Origin: Geodermatophilus amargosae
Lineage (GTDB): Bacteria; Actinomycetota; Actinomycetes; Mycobacteriales; Geodermatophilaceae
Assembly: GCF_900116515.1 (NCBI RefSeq)
Contig: NZ_FPBA01000033.1
Location: 1-47,203, forward strand
Direction of reading: 5' to 3'
Length of the DNA stretch: 47,203 bases
A program made the translations under genes and the position numbers. Position 1 is the stretch's first letter. Each line of letters opens with the position of its first letter. Shown here piece by piece: positions 1 to 7,295 of this stretch. The notes under the pieces were generated by a model that saw only the letters and a program-made list of their open reading frames with translations, ran no database searches and was not told the origin of the DNA.

Positions 1-240
1 GGCCGCGACGATCCGCGCCACCGTCTCCGGTGACGTGGTGCCCGGCATCCGGTGCGGGCGGGAGGAGCGATCAGCCAGGCCGGCCTCGCCCTCGCTCCGC
101 CAGCGGCGCACCCACTTGTGAACCGTCTGCCGGCTGATCCCGAGTTGTTTGGCGACCTCACCGGGCCGGTGCCCAGCCCGGACACGAGCGACGATCAGCT
201 TGCGGGCATAGACGGTCGTGCGGGCATTAGCGTGGGCCAC
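1..240 (-). CDS. IS481-family transposase, N-terminal part (runs off the window)
   Basis: An open frame reads from a GTG at 240 leftwards to the window edge, giving 80 residues with no stop. It starts VAHANARTTVYARKL and contains a helix-turn-helix typical of the DNA-binding end of IS481-type DDE transposases: LGISRQTVHKWVRRW, followed by GLADRSSRPHRMP. In this family the catalytic integrase core follows and would lie outside the window. The start is chosen because an in-frame TAA lies five codons upstream and a GGAGG ribosome binding site sits just before the GTG. The gene is partial because of the window edge; whether the full copy is intact cannot be seen. Confidence 0.85.
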   Translation of the reverse strand, partial: MAHANARTTVYARKLIVARVRAGHRPGEVAKQLGISRQTVHKWVRRWRSEGEAGLADRSSRPHRMPGTTSPETVARIVAA

Positions 241-298
241 GGAGACCTCCGGTTAGGAACGGCGACGTCAAGCACCGCCACTCCTTCCGGAGGTCTCC
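241..298 (-). promoter_or_regulatory. Inverted repeat over the transposase ribosome binding site
   Basis: GGAGACCTCCGG at 241-252 and CCGGAGGTCTCC at 287-298 are perfect 12-base inverted copies separated by 34 bases. The proximal arm abuts the transposase GTG and contains its GGAGG. In a transcript entering from outside the element the arms could pair and mask the ribosome binding site, a strategy known for other insertion sequences. The structure is seen; the regulatory role is inferred. Confidence 0.55.
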
Positions 299-323
299 TT
301 CGTCATCAAGACACCACGCCGAC

Positions 324-349
324 TGTCAACAACGTTCCTGGTTACGACA
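324..349. repeat. Probable terminal inverted-repeat end of the IS481-type element
   Basis: Read on the minus strand from 349 inward, the sequence begins TGTCGTAACCAGGAACG and ends TTGTTGACA. This is the form seen at IS481-type termini (5'-TG...CA-3') and lies about 85-110 bases upstream of the transposase start, as expected. The other end and any target duplication are outside the window, so the boundary is a proposal. Confidence 0.5.
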
Positions 350-483
350 ACTAGGACGTCGGCCGGACCCCGTAAGGCACATCCGGGGCACACGGGAGTG
401 CCCCGACGTCCCGGGCCGCGTCGACAGCGCGGCGCGTCCGGATCCTCGCTGTCGGGCATCACGTGGCCGGAGGTGCCGAGGAG

Positions 484-518
484 GACGGTGCCCCGGCTCG
501 ACCAGCCGGGGCACCGTC
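484..518 (-). terminator. Hairpin terminator after the lipoprotein gene
   Basis: Positions 484-498 and 504-518 are perfect 15-base inverted copies around a 5-base loop (CGACC). It lies 53 bases past the stop of the minus-strand lipoprotein gene. There is no U-tract, as is usual in high-GC actinobacteria. Between the IS end (about 350) and this hairpin nothing else was recognised. Confidence 0.7.
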
Positions 519-570
519 GCCCGATCGCAGCCGAGTTCCTGGTGCCCGTCGCAGCTCCGACCGGTGCGGG

Positions 571-1161
571 TCAGGCGTCGAGGCCGGTGAAGGTGGGCGT
601 GGCCTCCTCGCCGTCCCAGTTCACCCGGAAGCTGAAGGCCTCCTCCAGCGCGGCGCGGTACTGCTCGGCCTCGTCCTCGGTGATGGTGCCGGCGGCCAGC
701 AGGGTGTCGATGGCCGGACCGTACTTCGCGACCAGCGCGTCGATGAGGGTCTGCGGGTCGATGCCGAGGTCCTCGGCGACGGCGACGAGGTTCTGTCCGG
801 CGTCCATCCGGACGTGCAGCTCGTCGTGGCTGATGGTCAGCACCTCGTCCAGCACGTCCTGGACAGGCTGGTGACCGCGGTGCAGGTCGAGGCCGGCGTC
901 GCCGTAGGCCTCCTGGATCAGCTCGACCAGCTGCTCCTCCGTGGTCACCGAGGAGACGTCTACACCGCCGGGGCCGCCTCCGCCCATGGCGCCGCCCGGG
1001 CCGCCGGTGTCGGCGGTCTCGGTGGTGGAGCTGTCGCTGGTCGCGGAGCTGCTCGTGCTGCTGGTCGTGGTGGAGGCGGCCTCGGCGGTCGTACCGCATG
1101 CTGCGGCGACGGGGACGGCGGCGGCGAGGAGGACGGCGGCCAGGGTCTTGCGGAGCTTCAC
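571..1161 (-). CDS. Secreted lipoprotein of unknown function
   Basis: Encodes 196 residues. The N-terminus is a lipoprotein signal: KLRK, a hydrophobic stretch and a lipobox ending AAAC at about residue 20, so the mature protein should be lipid-anchored outside the membrane. A Ser/Thr-rich and then Gly-rich linker (to about residue 75) precedes a C-terminal helical part with LGIDPQTLIDALVAKYGPA and GTITEDEAEQYRAAL. Such GID..L..AL and G.IT..EA patterns recur in uncharacterised actinobacterial secreted proteins. The GTG at 1161 is preferred because it places the signal peptide at the N-terminus; the open frame continues 54 codons upstream without a signal. The gene diverges from the HupE-like gene. 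No enzymatic motif was recognised. Confidence 0.7.
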   Translation of the reverse strand: MKLRKTLAAVLLAAAVPVAAACGTTAEAASTTTSSTSSSATSDSSTTETADTGGPGGAMGGGGPGGVDVSSVTTEEQLVELIQEAYGDAGLDLHRGHQPVQDVLDEVLTISHDELHVRMDAGQNLVAVAEDLGIDPQTLIDALVAKYGPAIDTLLAAGTITEDEAEQYRAALEEAFSFRVNWDGEEATPTFTGLDA

Positions 1162-1334
1162 GGGGGCTTCTCTCGTTGTCGGGAGGAGTCGGTCGGGCTC
1201 CACGGTGGGCGGTCGGTCTCCGCCGTCGCTGGATGCCCGCTGTGCATCCGCTGTGAGCGGGACCTCACCCTCGGTGGAGATCCCCCAGCCGACGTCGAGG
1301 AACCTCCCAGCAACGACCGGCACGGTCGGTCGCC

Positions 1335-2645
1335 ATGACCCCCCTCCTCCGACGCCGCACGTCCGCCGGCGCCGCCCTGACCGGCGGCCTCACCAGCGCC
1401 CTCGTCCTGCTCACCCCCGCGACCGCGGACGCCCACAGCCTCGACAGCAGCACGCTGTCGGTCCGCATGGGCGAGGACTCGGTGGACGCGACCGTCAGCG
1501 TCGCGCTGGAGACGCTGGATGCGGCGCTGGGCACCGCCTACACGAGCAGCAGCGACGTCGACTCCTACGCCGAGGCGGTCACCGCCTACCTCGACGAGCA
1601 CCTGACGGTCACCGGTGCCGACGGGACGGCATGGACCGAGACCTACACCGACGTGGTGCGTCAGTCGGTCGAGGGCATCGAGTCCCTCAGCGTCGAGGTC
1701 ACCCTCGACCCCGGCAACGCCGACCCCGCGGCGTTCACCGTGACCTACGACGGGATCATCGAGGCCGACCCCTCCCACGAGGCCGTCGTCGTCCTCACCG
1801 ACGCGGCCGGGGACATCTCCACCGCCGGGGTCCTCACCGCCTCCGACGGCAGCCTGCAGATCGGCGAGGCCGCCGGGGGCGGCATCTCCACCGGTCTGCC
1901 CGACATGGTCGGCCACGGCCTGCACCACGTGCTCGAGGGCGCCGACCACCTGTTGTTCCTGCTGACGCTGCTGCTCGTGGCGCCGCTCGCGGTCACCGCC
2001 GGGCGGTGGCAGCGGCGCGTGGGCCTGGCCGCGACCCTGCGCCGGGTCCTCGCCGTCGTCACGGCGTTCACCGTGGGGCACTCGCTGACGCTGATCGCCT
2101 CCGCACTGGGCTGGGTGTCGGTCCCCGGCGCACCGGTGGAGGTGGCCATCGCCGCCTCGGTCGGCGTGGCCGCGGTGCACGCGATGCGGCCACTGGCCCG
2201 TCGCGGTGAGGTCCTCATCGCGGCCGGGTTCGGCCTGGTGCACGGGCTGGCCTTCGCAGGCATCCTCACCGACCTCGGCCTCGACGGCTCGGCGTCGGTG
2301 TCCGCGCTGCTCGCCTTCAACGTCGGCGTAGAGCTCGCCCAACTGCTCACCGTGGCGCTGGTCTTCCCCTCGCTGTACGTGGTGTCCCGGACCCGCTGGT
2401 ACCCGGCACTGCGGCGGACCGGCGCGGTCCTGGCGCTGACCGCCGCCACGGGATGGGCCCTGGACCGCCTCGGCATCCTGGCGAACCCCCTGGCCGGCGC
2501 GGAGGAGGCCGTCATCGCCCACCCCGGGTACGTCGTCGCCGCCCTCGCCCTCCTGGCCGCCTCGTGCTGGGCGGATGAGCGCCGCCGACCGACCCGCCCG
2601 ACGGAGCCGACGCTGCAGCCGACTCCCATCCCGTCCGCGTTCTGA
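1335..2645 (+). CDS. HupE/UreJ-like membrane protein
   Basis: Encodes 436 residues. Residues 1-33 form a signal peptide ending ATADAHS. An extracytoplasmic part reaches to about residue 185, followed by GHGLHHVLEGADHLLFLLTLLL and further membrane segments up to about residue 415. The HH..EG.DHLLF signature is that of the HupE/UreJ_2 family, whose members are linked to metal (Ni/Co) handling or hydrogenase/urease accessory roles; many members, including those with a long secreted N-terminal part like this one, have no proven substrate. A conserved GHSLT and GLVHGLAFAGIL in later segments fit the family. No urease or hydrogenase genes are nearby, so the metal role is not supported by context. 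Confidence 0.8.
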   Translation: MTPLLRRRTSAGAALTGGLTSALVLLTPATADAHSLDSSTLSVRMGEDSVDATVSVALETLDAALGTAYTSSSDVDSYAEAVTAYLDEHLTVTGADGTAWTETYTDVVRQSVEGIESLSVEVTLDPGNADPAAFTVTYDGIIEADPSHEAVVVLTDAAGDISTAGVLTASDGSLQIGEAAGGGISTGLPDMVGHGLHHVLEGADHLLFLLTLLLVAPLAVTAGRWQRRVGLAATLRRVLAVVTAFTVGHSLTLIASALGWVSVPGAPVEVAIAASVGVAAVHAMRPLARRGEVLIAAGFGLVHGLAFAGILTDLGLDGSASVSALLAFNVGVELAQLLTVALVFPSLYVVSRTRWYPALRRTGAVLALTAATGWALDRLGILANPLAGAEEAVIAHPGYVVAALALLAASCWADERRRPTRPTEPTLQPTPIPSAF

Positions 2646-2846
2646 GTGCCGCGGCGCTGCCCGTCGTCGAGCGTGACGCTCACCGCCGGCCTGCACCGGG
2701 CCACCTACCAGGACCACCCGGTGGCGGTGGCCGTCCGGGGCGGCCAGGTCTGGGTGCGCCGGGACGGGCGCTGGCAGCTGGTCGCCATCCAGTTCAGCCC
2801 GCTGGCGGAGGAGCCGCCCGTTTCCCCAGGAGGAGCGGCACGATGA
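2646..2846 (+). pseudogene. C-terminal remnant of an NTF2/SnoaL-like protein
   Basis: A 66-residue frame begins with a GTG immediately after the HupE-like stop and overlaps the next gene by 4 bases. Its middle reads HRATYQDHPVAVAVRGG then VWVRRDGRWQLVAIQFSPL, which is the final strand pattern of DUF4440/SnoaL-like folds. The first half of that fold (about 70 residues) is missing. It could be a translated fragment coupled to its neighbours, but it most resembles a truncated relic. Homology is from motif recognition only. Confidence 0.45.
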
Positions 2847-3508
2847 CCGCCACCGGCTCCGCACCCGACCGCGGCGCGCTCAGCGGGCCGGCCTCCGGGG
2901 TGCTCTTCCTCGCCGGGGTGGCCGGCGCACTCGTCACCGCTGACGTGCCCTACCCCCGTCCCGGTTCGGATGCCGCGACGATCCGCCGGTTCTTCCACGG
3001 CAACCGCGGCCCGGCGCGGGTCAGCGCGACCGGGCAACTGCTCTCCGCCGCGGCACTGGCCCGCTTCACCGCCTCGGTGGTGCGCCTGAGCGCGCCCGCC
3101 GGGCGCGACGTGCGGACGGCGGCCGCGGTGGGCGGCGCCGTCGCGGTGGCCTCGCTGACCGCCTCCTCGGTGGTGACCACGGCGCTCACCACCGACCGGG
3201 CCGCGGACGACGACCGCGCCGTCACGCTGCACCGCCGTGCGTTCCTGGCCGGGGGCGTGGTGCACGGCGCCGGGTTCGGCCTGCTCGTGGCAGCCCTCGG
3301 CGTCGCCGGACGACGCACCGGCCTGTTGCCCGTCGCGCTGTCCCGGGCGGCGCTGGGCTCGGCCGCCGCCGGCCTGCTCGCGCCGCTCCACCTGGTCGCC
3401 GAGCCCGCCGCCTGGGTCATCCCGGCCGGCCGGTTCAGCGGACTGCTCGTCACCGGGATCAGTGGCGTCCGGATGGCACGCGGCGGGCTCCCGTCCGTGC
3501 GCCGCTGA
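2843..3508 (+). CDS. Small integral membrane protein, unknown function
   Basis: Encodes 221 residues with several hydrophobic segments, near residues 15-33, 65-80, 95-118, 135-155, 165-185 and 190-210. This suggests a compact multi-pass inner-membrane protein. A soluble loop after the first segment reads DAATIRRFFHGNRGPARV, a pattern seen in uncharacterised actinobacterial membrane proteins of similar size. A clear AGGAGGAG ribosome binding site precedes the ATG. The start overlaps the end of the NTF2-like remnant by 4 bases (ATGA). No catalytic motif is visible and the substrate, if any, is unknown. Confidence 0.65.
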   Translation: MTATGSAPDRGALSGPASGVLFLAGVAGALVTADVPYPRPGSDAATIRRFFHGNRGPARVSATGQLLSAAALARFTASVVRLSAPAGRDVRTAAAVGGAVAVASLTASSVVTTALTTDRAADDDRAVTLHRRAFLAGGVVHGAGFGLLVAALGVAGRRTGLLPVALSRAALGSAAAGLLAPLHLVAEPAAWVIPAGRFSGLLVTGISGVRMARGGLPSVRR

Positions 3509-3609
3509 ACCCGTCGTGGCCGCCCACCGCGGTCTCCCGGATGTCGAGGACTCGCCGTCTGCTCCGTCCTCGGGCCGGATGGACACGACGAGCACAGGAG
3601 GATGCACCC

Positions 3610-4050
3610 ATGTCCCACATCCGACGCTTCGACCACGTCGGCATCACGGTCGCGGACCTCGACGCAGTGACGGCGTTCTTCGTCGGGCTGGGTCTCGAGG
3701 TCGAGGGGCGGACCTTCGTCGAGGGCGAGTTCCTGGACACCGTCAGCGGCATCCCCGACTCCCGCACCGAGATCGTCATGCTCCGGCCGCCCGACGGAGG
3801 TACCCGGCTGGAGCTGGCGAGCTTCGTCCGGCCCGACCACGAGCCGGGATCGCCCGAGGCGATGGCCAACGAACTGGGGCTGCGCAACGTGGCCTTCGAG
3901 GTCGACGACCTCCAGGCGGCCGTCGACCGGCTGGCCGCGGACGGTCACGGCCTGGTCGGTGGCGTCGGACAGTACGAGCAGGTCTGGCGCATGGCCTACG
4001 TGCGCGGACCGGAGGGGATCGTCGTCTCCCTGGCCGAGCGGATCGGCTGA
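3610..4050 (+). CDS. VOC-family (glyoxalase/bleomycin-resistance fold) protein
   Basis: Encodes 146 residues starting MSHIRRFDHVGITVADLDAV, the first beta-alpha unit of the vicinal-oxygen-chelate fold. The metal-ligand positions typical of the fold are visible: His in FDHVGI near residue 9, Glu in RLELASF near residue 75, an Asp/Glu-rich region around FEVDDLQAAVDRL, and the final RGPEGIVVSLAE with Glu near residue 136. Members are lyases, dioxygenases or binding proteins; the reaction cannot be assigned. AGGAGG lies 7 bases before the ATG. It converges on the betaine transporter operon. Confidence 0.85.
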   Translation: MSHIRRFDHVGITVADLDAVTAFFVGLGLEVEGRTFVEGEFLDTVSGIPDSRTEIVMLRPPDGGTRLELASFVRPDHEPGSPEAMANELGLRNVAFEVDDLQAAVDRLAADGHGLVGGVGQYEQVWRMAYVRGPEGIVVSLAERIG

Positions 4051-4056
4051 GCCCCC

Positions 4057-4078
4057 CCGCCCGGTGGTCAGCGGGCGG
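4057..4078. terminator. Bidirectional hairpin between VOC gene and proW
   Basis: CCGCCCG (4057-4063) pairs with CGGGCGG (4072-4078) around an 8-base loop, in and just beyond the 17-base gap between the convergent stops. It overlaps the last codons of proW. Confidence 0.45.
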
Positions 4079-4997
4079 TCAGCCGGCCGGGGGACGCGAG
4101 GCCGGCCTCCGCACCGCCGGCGGGCCGCTGCTGCCGTTCGGTCTGCCGGCGCAGGTGCAGCAGGCGCGAGAGGGCCGTCCGCTGCCCGAAGGCCCCGGTC
4201 AGCCGGTCGAGGAAGATCGCCAGGAGGACGACGGCGAGGCCACCCTCGAACCCGCTGGCGACGTCGAGCTGGGTCACCGCCCGCACGACCACCGCCCCGA
4301 GTCCGGCGGCACCGAGCAGGCCGGCCGTGACCACCATCGACAGCGCCAGCATGATCACCTGGTTCACGCCGGCCATGATCGACGGCAGCGCCAGGGGCAG
4401 CTGGACCTCCCGCAGCACCTGGCCGGGCCGGGCACCGAAGGCCTGGGCCGCCTCGACGACCTCCCGGTCCACCTGCCGGATGCCGAGCTCGGTGAGCCGC
4501 ACACCGGGCGGGATGGCGAACAGGATGGTGGCCACCACGCCGGGCACGACGCCCACGCCGAAGAAGAAGACGGCGGGGATCAGGTAGACGAACACCGGCG
4601 TCGTCTGCATGAAGTCCAGCACCGGCCGGACCGCGACGCTGACCGCCCGGCGCCGCGCCGCCAGGATCCCCAGCGGCACCCCGATCGCCGTGGCGATGAC
4701 CGCCGCGACCAGCACCAGCGCGAGGGTCTGCATCGTCTCGGCCCACAGCTCCAGCGACACCACCAGCAGGAACGCCAGCAGCGTGTAGAGCGCCAGCCAG
4801 GGGCCGCGCAGGACCAGCGCGACCACCGTGAAGACGACGATCCAGACCACCGGCGGCGGTGACACCAGGACGTCGGTCAGCCCGTCGACGAGGACCTGCA
4901 TGACCGCGGAGATGGCGTCGAACAGCCAGGGCACCGTGTCGAGCAGCCAGTCGATGAGGTCGGAGACCCACTGACCGAGCGGGAGGTGCGGGATCAC
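4068..4997 (-). CDS. proW: Glycine betaine/proline-type ABC transporter permease
   Basis: Encodes 309 residues. It begins with an amphipathic N-terminal region (GQWVSDLIDWLLDTVPWLFD), as in ProW/OpuAB proteins, then about six membrane segments. The permease EAA loop is visible as VVEAAQAFGARPGQVLREVQLPLALPS near residues 190-220. FMQTTPVFVYLIPAVFFFG is characteristic of the betaine-uptake permease family. The GTG start overlaps the stop of proV as GTGA, so translation should be coupled. It is the last gene of the proX-proV-proW string and forms the membrane channel with the ProV ATPase. The substrate is probably a betaine or related osmolyte; this is inferred from the family. Confidence 0.92.
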   Translation of the reverse strand: MIPHLPLGQWVSDLIDWLLDTVPWLFDAISAVMQVLVDGLTDVLVSPPPVVWIVVFTVVALVLRGPWLALYTLLAFLLVVSLELWAETMQTLALVLVAAVIATAIGVPLGILAARRRAVSVAVRPVLDFMQTTPVFVYLIPAVFFFGVGVVPGVVATILFAIPPGVRLTELGIRQVDREVVEAAQAFGARPGQVLREVQLPLALPSIMAGVNQVIMLALSMVVTAGLLGAAGLGAVVVRAVTQLDVASGFEGGLAVVLLAIFLDRLTGAFGQRTALSRLLHLRRQTERQQRPAGGAEAGLASPGRLTAR

Positions 4998-6202
4998 GGG
5001 CGCCTCCCCCGGACCGGGACGGCCGACAGCGCGTCGAGCACCGCGGCCCGTGGCACGACCCCGAGCAGCCGCCCCTCGGTGTCGACGACGCCGAGGGGCA
5101 CCACGTGCCGCCCGACCAGGTGGACGAACTCGACGACGGGCCGGTCGGCCGCGATCGTCGCGTGGTCGGCGACCAGCTCACGCGGGCCGATCGCGGTCCG
5201 GCCCTCCTGCAGGGCGCGGGCCAGCAGGTCGTCGCGCGCCACGCCTGCGATGCGCCCGTCGCCGTCGAGGACGTGGACGCCGTTGGCCTCGGCCGCACCG
5301 AGCGCCCTGAGCACGTCGCCGCAGCCGTCCCCGAGCCGCGCGGTCATCCGTGGCTCGCGGAGCAGGTCGCCCGCGGTGAGCACCCGGGTCCGGTCGACGT
5401 CGGAGGTGAAGTCGGCGACGTAGTCGTCGGCGGGCGCGGAGATGATCTCGGGGCCGGTGCCCAGCTGCACGGTCCGGCCGTCCTTGAGCATGAGGATCCG
5501 GTCACCGAGCCGCATCGCCTCGTTGAGGTCGTGGGTGATGAAGACGATGGTCTTGGTCAGCTCCGCCTGTAGCCGCTCGAGCAGGTCCTGCATGTCGCGG
5601 CGGATCAGCGGGTCCAGGGCGGAGAACGGCTCGTCCATCAGCAGCACCTCCGAGTCCGCGGCCAGCGCGCGGGCCAGGCCCACACGCTGGCGCATGCCCC
5701 CGGAGAGCTCGTCGGGCCGGGCGTCGGCCCGCTCGAGCAGGCCCACCGTCTCCAGCGCCCAGTCCGCCCGCTCGCGCTGCTCGGCCGCCCCGGCGCCGCG
5801 GACCTTGAGCGCGTAGGCGGCGTTCTCCCGCACCGTGCGGTGCGGGAGGAGCGCGAAGTGCTGGAAGACCATGCTGATCTTCTCGTTGCGCACCGTGCGC
5901 AGCGCCGCGTCGTCGAGCGCCCGCAGGTCCCGGCCCTCGACCTCGACGGTGCCGGCACTGGGCTCGATGAGCCGGTTGAGCAGGCGCACCAGCGTGGACT
6001 TGCCCGAACCCGACAGCCCCATGACGACGAACAGCTCACCGCGCTCGACGGTGAAGCTGACGTCGTGGACCGCCAGCGTCGACCCGGTCCGGCGGTGGAT
6101 CTCGTCGCGGCCGAGACCCTCGCCGGCCAGCCGCAGCGCCTCCTGCTCCCGCGTCCCGAAGACCTTCGTCAGGCCCGAGACGCGCAGCACCGGCGGGGCC
6201 AC
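4994..6202 (-). CDS. proV: Glycine betaine/proline-type ABC transporter ATP-binding protein with CBS domains
   Basis: Encodes 402 residues, the usual ProV/OpuAA length. Walker A is GLSGSGKST near residue 65, the Q-loop is VFQHFALLPHRT, the signature is LSGGMRQRVGLARAL, Walker B is LLMDEPFSALDPL and the switch His is in FITHDLNEA. The family-specific insertion before the first strand (LRLAGEGLGRDEIHRRTG) is present. After about residue 275 two CBS modules follow, which in OpuA-type importers sense ionic strength. The gene lies 1 base after proX and overlaps proW by 4 bases, so the three form one operon. Confidence 0.94.
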   Translation of the reverse strand: MAPPVLRVSGLTKVFGTREQEALRLAGEGLGRDEIHRRTGSTLAVHDVSFTVERGELFVVMGLSGSGKSTLVRLLNRLIEPSAGTVEVEGRDLRALDDAALRTVRNEKISMVFQHFALLPHRTVRENAAYALKVRGAGAAEQRERADWALETVGLLERADARPDELSGGMRQRVGLARALAADSEVLLMDEPFSALDPLIRRDMQDLLERLQAELTKTIVFITHDLNEAMRLGDRILMLKDGRTVQLGTGPEIISAPADDYVADFTSDVDRTRVLTAGDLLREPRMTARLGDGCGDVLRALGAAEANGVHVLDGDGRIAGVARDDLLARALQEGRTAIGPRELVADHATIAADRPVVEFVHLVGRHVVPLGVVDTEGRLLGVVPRAAVLDALSAVPVRGRRP

Positions 6203-6203
6203 G

Positions 6204-7163
6204 TCAGCCGATCCACTCGGCGATCTGGTCGGCGTGGGCGTCGACCCACTTGCGCGCCACGGTGGACACGTCCTCGCCGTCGACGTCGACGCTCTTCTGC
6301 ATCGCCTCCATCTCGTCGACGGAGATCCGCAGGTCGGTCAGCAGGTCGACGAAGGCCGGCGCCTGCTCGGCGAGCTCGTTGCTGGCGGCGATGTTGGCGC
6401 TGTACGACGGCATCGCGCAGGCGCCGTCGCCGGTGGTCAGGCAGCCGTCGGTGTAGGGCGTGGGCTCCTCGAGCTGCACCATGTCGTACTGCGCGAACAC
6501 CGCGTGCGGGTGGTACAGGTACAGCACGATCGGCTCCTCGCGGCTGTAGCTGTTCTCCAGCTGCGCGAGCTCGGCCGCCTCGCTGGAGACCACGTGCTCC
6601 AGTTCGATGCCGTAGCCCTCCAGCCGCTTGGCGTTCTGCTCGGTGGTGATGTAGCCGGGGTCGGCGTCGTAGAACTTGCCGCCCAGCTCCTCGGCGTAGT
6701 CGTCGAGCTGCGTGACGCTGGTCAGCCCCTCCAGCGGCCCGCCGGCCTCGACCGCGTAGGCCGGCACGAACCACCCCTGGGCCGCGTCGCCGTAGGTCTC
6801 CGACACGATCTCGACCTGCTCGCTCGCGGAGTCGGCCAGCTCCTGCTGGTTGGGCAGGGCGACCTCGGTGAGCAGGTCGATGTCACCGCGCTGCGCGCCG
6901 GCCCAGGCCGCGGCCGGGTCCAGCTGCGTCGTCGCCAACGACGCGACGCCGAGGTCGGGGTGGTCGGCGGCGATCTCGCTGAGGATGCCGTTGGTCAGGC
7001 CCGCGGCGGTCCAGCTGAACTGCGCGGTCTGCACGGTGATCCCGCTGCCGCTCCCGCCGCCGCTGCCGCCCGCCTCCTCGGCGGTGCACCCGGCGACGGC
7101 GGCGGTCAGGACGGCGGTCAGGGCCACCGCGGAGGCGCGGGGGCGGAGAGTGGTGCGCTGCAT
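6204..7163 (-). CDS. proX: Glycine betaine-type ABC transporter substrate-binding lipoprotein
   Basis: Encodes 319 residues with a lipoprotein signal peptide and lipobox ending AVAGC at about residue 26, then a Gly/Ser linker. The remainder is an OpuAC/ProX-like ligand-binding fold: VQTAQFSWTAAGLTNGIL at its start, GYITTEQNAKRLEGYGIEL in the middle and VARKWVDAHADQIAEWI at its end. Trp and Tyr residues in FSW, GWFVPAY and VLYLYHPHAVF could form the aromatic cage used for quaternary ammonium ligands, but this was not modelled. It would deliver ligand to ProW/ProV at the outer membrane face. A terminator-like hairpin lies upstream. Confidence 0.9.
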   Translation of the reverse strand: MQRTTLRPRASAVALTAVLTAAVAGCTAEEAGGSGGGSGSGITVQTAQFSWTAAGLTNGILSEIAADHPDLGVASLATTQLDPAAAWAGAQRGDIDLLTEVALPNQQELADSASEQVEIVSETYGDAAQGWFVPAYAVEAGGPLEGLTSVTQLDDYAEELGGKFYDADPGYITTEQNAKRLEGYGIELEHVVSSEAAELAQLENSYSREEPIVLYLYHPHAVFAQYDMVQLEEPTPYTDGCLTTGDGACAMPSYSANIAASNELAEQAPAFVDLLTDLRISVDEMEAMQKSVDVDGEDVSTVARKWVDAHADQIAEWIG

Positions 7164-7225
7164 GGGGTTCTACTTCCCTGGGACGTCGGGCCCGACGCGG
7201 GCCGGCGCGGATGGAGGCGCGCGAG

Positions 7226-7256
7226 GAGGCGCAGACCCCGGTGGGGCCTGCGCCTC
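7226..7256 (-). terminator. Intercistronic hairpin between tauD-like gene and proX
   Basis: GAGGCGCAG (7226-7234) pairs with CTGCGCCTC (7248-7256). After one mismatch, CCCC (7236-7239) pairs with GGGG (7243-7246) around a 3-base loop. It sits in the 132-base gap, 39 bases past the dioxygenase stop and before proX. It may end dioxygenase transcripts or act as an attenuator or processing stem for the transporter genes. Confidence 0.6.
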
Positions 7257-7295
7257 GTCACTCGGTCGAGCGCTACGGACGACCGTAGCCGCGGG

